A DNA stretch of 64,000 nucleotides from Bacteroidales bacterium (GTDB lineage Bacteria; Bacteroidota; Bacteroidia; Bacteroidales; Tenuifilaceae), in assembly GCA_013376985.1 (NCBI GenBank), contig JACABB010000001.1:272155-336154 (forward strand), in the 5' to 3' direction. The translations under genes and the position numbers were made by a program. This document shows, one piece after another, positions 62,073 to 64,000 of this stretch (positions within the stretch are counted from its first letter, which is position 1; each line of letters begins with the position of its first letter). The notes beneath the pieces are model-generated. The model did not search any database, was not told where the DNA came from, and saw nothing but the letters and a program-made list of their open reading frames with translations.

Positions 62073-63464
62073 ATGTTTGATAGCAAAATATATTCGGAAA
62101 GACGGCTAAAACTCCGTAAAAAAATTCGTTCGGGGATTATATTAATTCATGGTAATAATGAATCTCCAATGAATTATCCCGCAAACCCCTACCATTTCCG
62201 TCAGGATAGTTCTTTTTTATATTTCTTTGGTCTAAATCTCCCGGGATTAGTTGGTGTTATTGATATTGAAGATGGCAGAGACTGCATTTATGGTAATAAT
62301 GTTGATATCGATGATATTATTTGGATGGGTCCACAACCCACCATTAATGAATTAGCATCAAAAGTAGGCGTTTTATCGACCCACCCATTGAAAGATCTGG
62401 TAACAACTCTTCATCGTGCAGTTAAACAGGGTCGCAAAATTCATTTCACCCCTCCCTACAGAGCAGAAAACATTCTCTCATTAGAGCAACTGCTTGGAAT
62501 CCACCCTACATTGATTCAAAAATATTCATCCGTAGAACTTGTAAAAACAATTGTATCATTAAGATCAATAAAAGAGCCTTGCGAAATAACTGAAATAGAT
62601 TCTGCTTGCGATATTGGTTATAAGATGCATACCACAGCAATGAAAATGGCAATGGTTGGAGAAAAAGAACTTAATATAGCGGGTACAATTGCTGGTATAG
62701 CAAATTGTTGGGGATCTGGTCCTTCGTTTCCAATTATACTTTCACAAAACGGGGAAACACTTCACAATCATGATCATTCTCAGATTTTGAAAGAGGGGCG
62801 ATTACTTTTATGCGATGCCGGTGCTGAGGCCATTTCAAATTATGCTTCCGATTTTACCAGAACAATACCAGTAGGAGGAAAATTTTCTCAGAAGCAAAAA
62901 GATATATACAATGTTGTGCTAGCAGCAAACAATAAAGCAATTGAACTAGCAAAACCAGGCATTCCCTATTTAAATATTCATTTGGAGGCTGCTCGAATTA
63001 TCACTTCTGGATTAGTTCAACTTGGATTAATGAAGGGCGATATTAATGATGCCGTTACAAATGGAGCACATGCACTATTTATGCCACACGGCCTTGGTCA
63101 TATGATGGGGCTTGATGTCCATGATATGGAAGATCTCGGCGAAAATAATGTTGGTTATGATGATGAGATTTCCCGTTCCGATCAATTTGGTACAGCTTAT
63201 CTTCGATTGGGTAGGAAACTTCAAGAAGGATTTGTAATCACCGTTGAACCTGGTATTTATTTTATCCCTGCGCTAATTGAAAAATGGAAAAGTGAAAAAA
63301 TAAATTCTTCGTTTATTAATTTTGACAAACTTGCTGATTATATCGGTTTTGGTGGTATTCGCCTTGAAGATGATATATTAATCACCGCAAAGGGTTGTCG
63401 CTTACTCGGATCTAAACGTATTCCAATAACTATTGAAGAGGTTGAAAAAACCTTTGCTGGTTAA
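62073..63464 (+). CDS. Xaa-Pro aminopeptidase (aminopeptidase P, M24B)
   Basis: The protein has 463 residues. An N-terminal creatinase-like domain is followed by the pita-bread catalytic domain with all five metal ligands visible: CDAGAEAISNYASDFTR (two Asp), FMPHGLGHMMGLDVHD (His), TVEPGIYF (Glu) and GIRLEDDIL (Glu). It removes the N-terminal residue before proline in the cytoplasm. No signal peptide is seen. It begins 115 bases after the ROK gene and ends at a bidirectional terminator. Confidence 0.94.
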   Translation: MFDSKIYSERRLKLRKKIRSGIILIHGNNESPMNYPANPYHFRQDSSFLYFFGLNLPGLVGVIDIEDGRDCIYGNNVDIDDIIWMGPQPTINELASKVGVLSTHPLKDLVTTLHRAVKQGRKIHFTPPYRAENILSLEQLLGIHPTLIQKYSSVELVKTIVSLRSIKEPCEITEIDSACDIGYKMHTTAMKMAMVGEKELNIAGTIAGIANCWGSGPSFPIILSQNGETLHNHDHSQILKEGRLLLCDAGAEAISNYASDFTRTIPVGGKFSQKQKDIYNVVLAANNKAIELAKPGIPYLNIHLEAARIITSGLVQLGLMKGDINDAVTNGAHALFMPHGLGHMMGLDVHDMEDLGENNVGYDDEISRSDQFGTAYLRLGRKLQEGFVITVEPGIYFIPALIEKWKSEKINSSFINFDKLADYIGFGGIRLEDDILITAKGCRLLGSKRIPITIEEVEKTFAG

Positions 63465-63487
63465 GGTTGCTATAATTTTATTATAAT

Positions 63488-63513
63488 AAAGGGGGTAAAT
63501 TACCCCCCTTTAT
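63488..63513. terminator. Bidirectional intrinsic terminator
   Basis: AAAGGGGGTA pairs with TACCCCCCTTT (one extra C) around a 3-base loop, with A and T runs on both sides. It serves the convergent aminopeptidase and outer-membrane-barrel genes. Confidence 0.78.
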
Positions 63514-63520
63514 CTTTTCC

Positions 63521-64000
63521 CTAAAACGCTTCGCTTGCGGTAAAGTATAGTGCTGGTTTATTTTCTTGCGTAAATCCAACATCAAAGCGAATATGAACAT
63601 TTGCCGGATTTACCCTTGCCCTTAAACCCAAACCATAAGTGTATTTAAATTTCTTTAGATCAAAATCATCTATCTCATTTGCAACATCCCCAGCAGAATA
63701 AAACATCGATCCTTTTAACCACTTATAAATTGGAAAACGGTATTCTGCTTGTATCGCCAATAAGTTATTATCGCGGTATCTTCCCTTATAATATCCTCTT
63801 AAAATCTCATTACCTCCCATTGATGGTAGCAACTGAAACGGGGTGTTTCCCCATGTAATATCCCCATAAATTTGAAGGCTAACGAAGTGGCTATATACAA
63901 TTGGATAGTAATTTCTGAAATCCAACGTTAATCGGCTATACTTCATTTGACTTCCAAATATTTTGCTGTTTATAAGAAGTGATAATTTGTAGAATTCCCC
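63521..64000 (-). CDS. BamA/D15-type outer-membrane barrel protein, C-terminal fragment
   Basis: The frame is open to base 64000, so about 159 C-terminal residues are present and the N-terminus lies outside the window. The text alternates hydrophobic and polar residues as in beta strands. LLPSMGGNEILRGYYKGRYRDN is the conserved G-G-x-x-x-L-R-G-Y motif of BamA, TamA and surface antigen D15 barrels. AEYRFPIYKWLKGSMFYSAGDVA and YGLGLRARVNPANVHIRFDVGF follow, and the last residue is Phe, as expected for BAM substrates. It may be BamA itself or a D15 relative. POTRA domains cannot be judged here. Confidence 0.85.
   Translation of the reverse strand, partial: GEFYKLSLLINSKIFGSQMKYSRLTLDFRNYYPIVYSHFVSLQIYGDITWGNTPFQLLPSMGGNEILRGYYKGRYRDNNLLAIQAEYRFPIYKWLKGSMFYSAGDVANEIDDFDLKKFKYTYGLGLRARVNPANVHIRFDVGFTQENKPALYFTASEAF

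Noticed and set aside
1-64000. CRISPR arrays, tRNA or rRNA genes, insertion sequences, prophage
   Set aside because: No regularly spaced repeats, tRNA-like cloverleaf, rRNA text, transposase, integrase or phage structural gene was seen on either strand. The GNVGIG-repeat protein is phage-fibre-like but stands alone.

Overview
The window is AT-rich DNA from a member of the Bacteroidota, most likely a free-living or environmental Bacteroidales-like lineage. The evidence is a PorP/SprF protein, a CHU_C-type protein, a type IX secretion (T9SS) sorting tail, a GldA-type ABC ATPase, a DUF4834 protein, the long form of IspG, a general lack of Shine-Dalgarno sequences, and several TAnnTTTG (-7) promoter boxes. 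I see no rRNA, tRNA, CRISPR array or insertion sequence.

From about 24.3 kb down to base 1 every gene lies on the minus strand and serves surface glycans. In transcription order the block holds two paralogous acyl-CoA synthetases, a Wza-type export lipoprotein, a Wzc-type tyrosine kinase/co-polymerase and a VanZ-like protein. Next come two consecutive copies of one six-gene module: amino-acid adenylation enzyme, GNAT acetyltransferase, hotdog thioesterase, acyl carrier protein, MBOAT O-acyltransferase, SGNH-like protein. The block ends with a legionaminic-acid-type nonulosonate set (LegB-like dehydratase, NeuB, NeuC, an SDR epimerase, a CBS-nucleotidyltransferase and a truncated Gfo/Idh/MocA oxidoreductase).

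The duplicated module is the most interesting part of the window. It contains counterparts of all four core Dlt proteins (DltA, DltC, DltB, DltD) plus a thioesterase and an acetyltransferase. Both MBOATs end in FIYFQF, which resembles the C-terminal acyl-relay motif of DltX. The two adenylation pockets differ at the specificity positions I could map. I infer two parallel machines that each activate an amino acid, possibly N-acetylate it, and transfer it to an exported glycan.

From 24.7 to 31.7 kb lie core genes: ispD, a coiled-coil membrane protein, gldA, metK behind a probable SAM-II riboswitch, a second VanZ-like protein, a flavin-binding protein, an SDR and lgt. From 32 to 41 kb come a T9SS surface group (PorP, a CHU_C protein, a secreted protein with a structured leader), a YD-like protein, a sigma-54 response regulator, ispG, and a GIY-YIG gene bracketed by inverted palindromes. 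From 41 to 55 kb are a universal stress protein, an acyltransferase, a radical SAM protein, a large membrane protein, three secreted proteins (one a T9SS-sorted amidase), RNase R and a thioredoxin-like lipoprotein. From 55.8 kb to the end are an atypical sugar transferase, a large membrane-anchored propeller-like protein, DUF4834, a ROK kinase, an aminopeptidase P and the C-terminus of an outer-membrane barrel.
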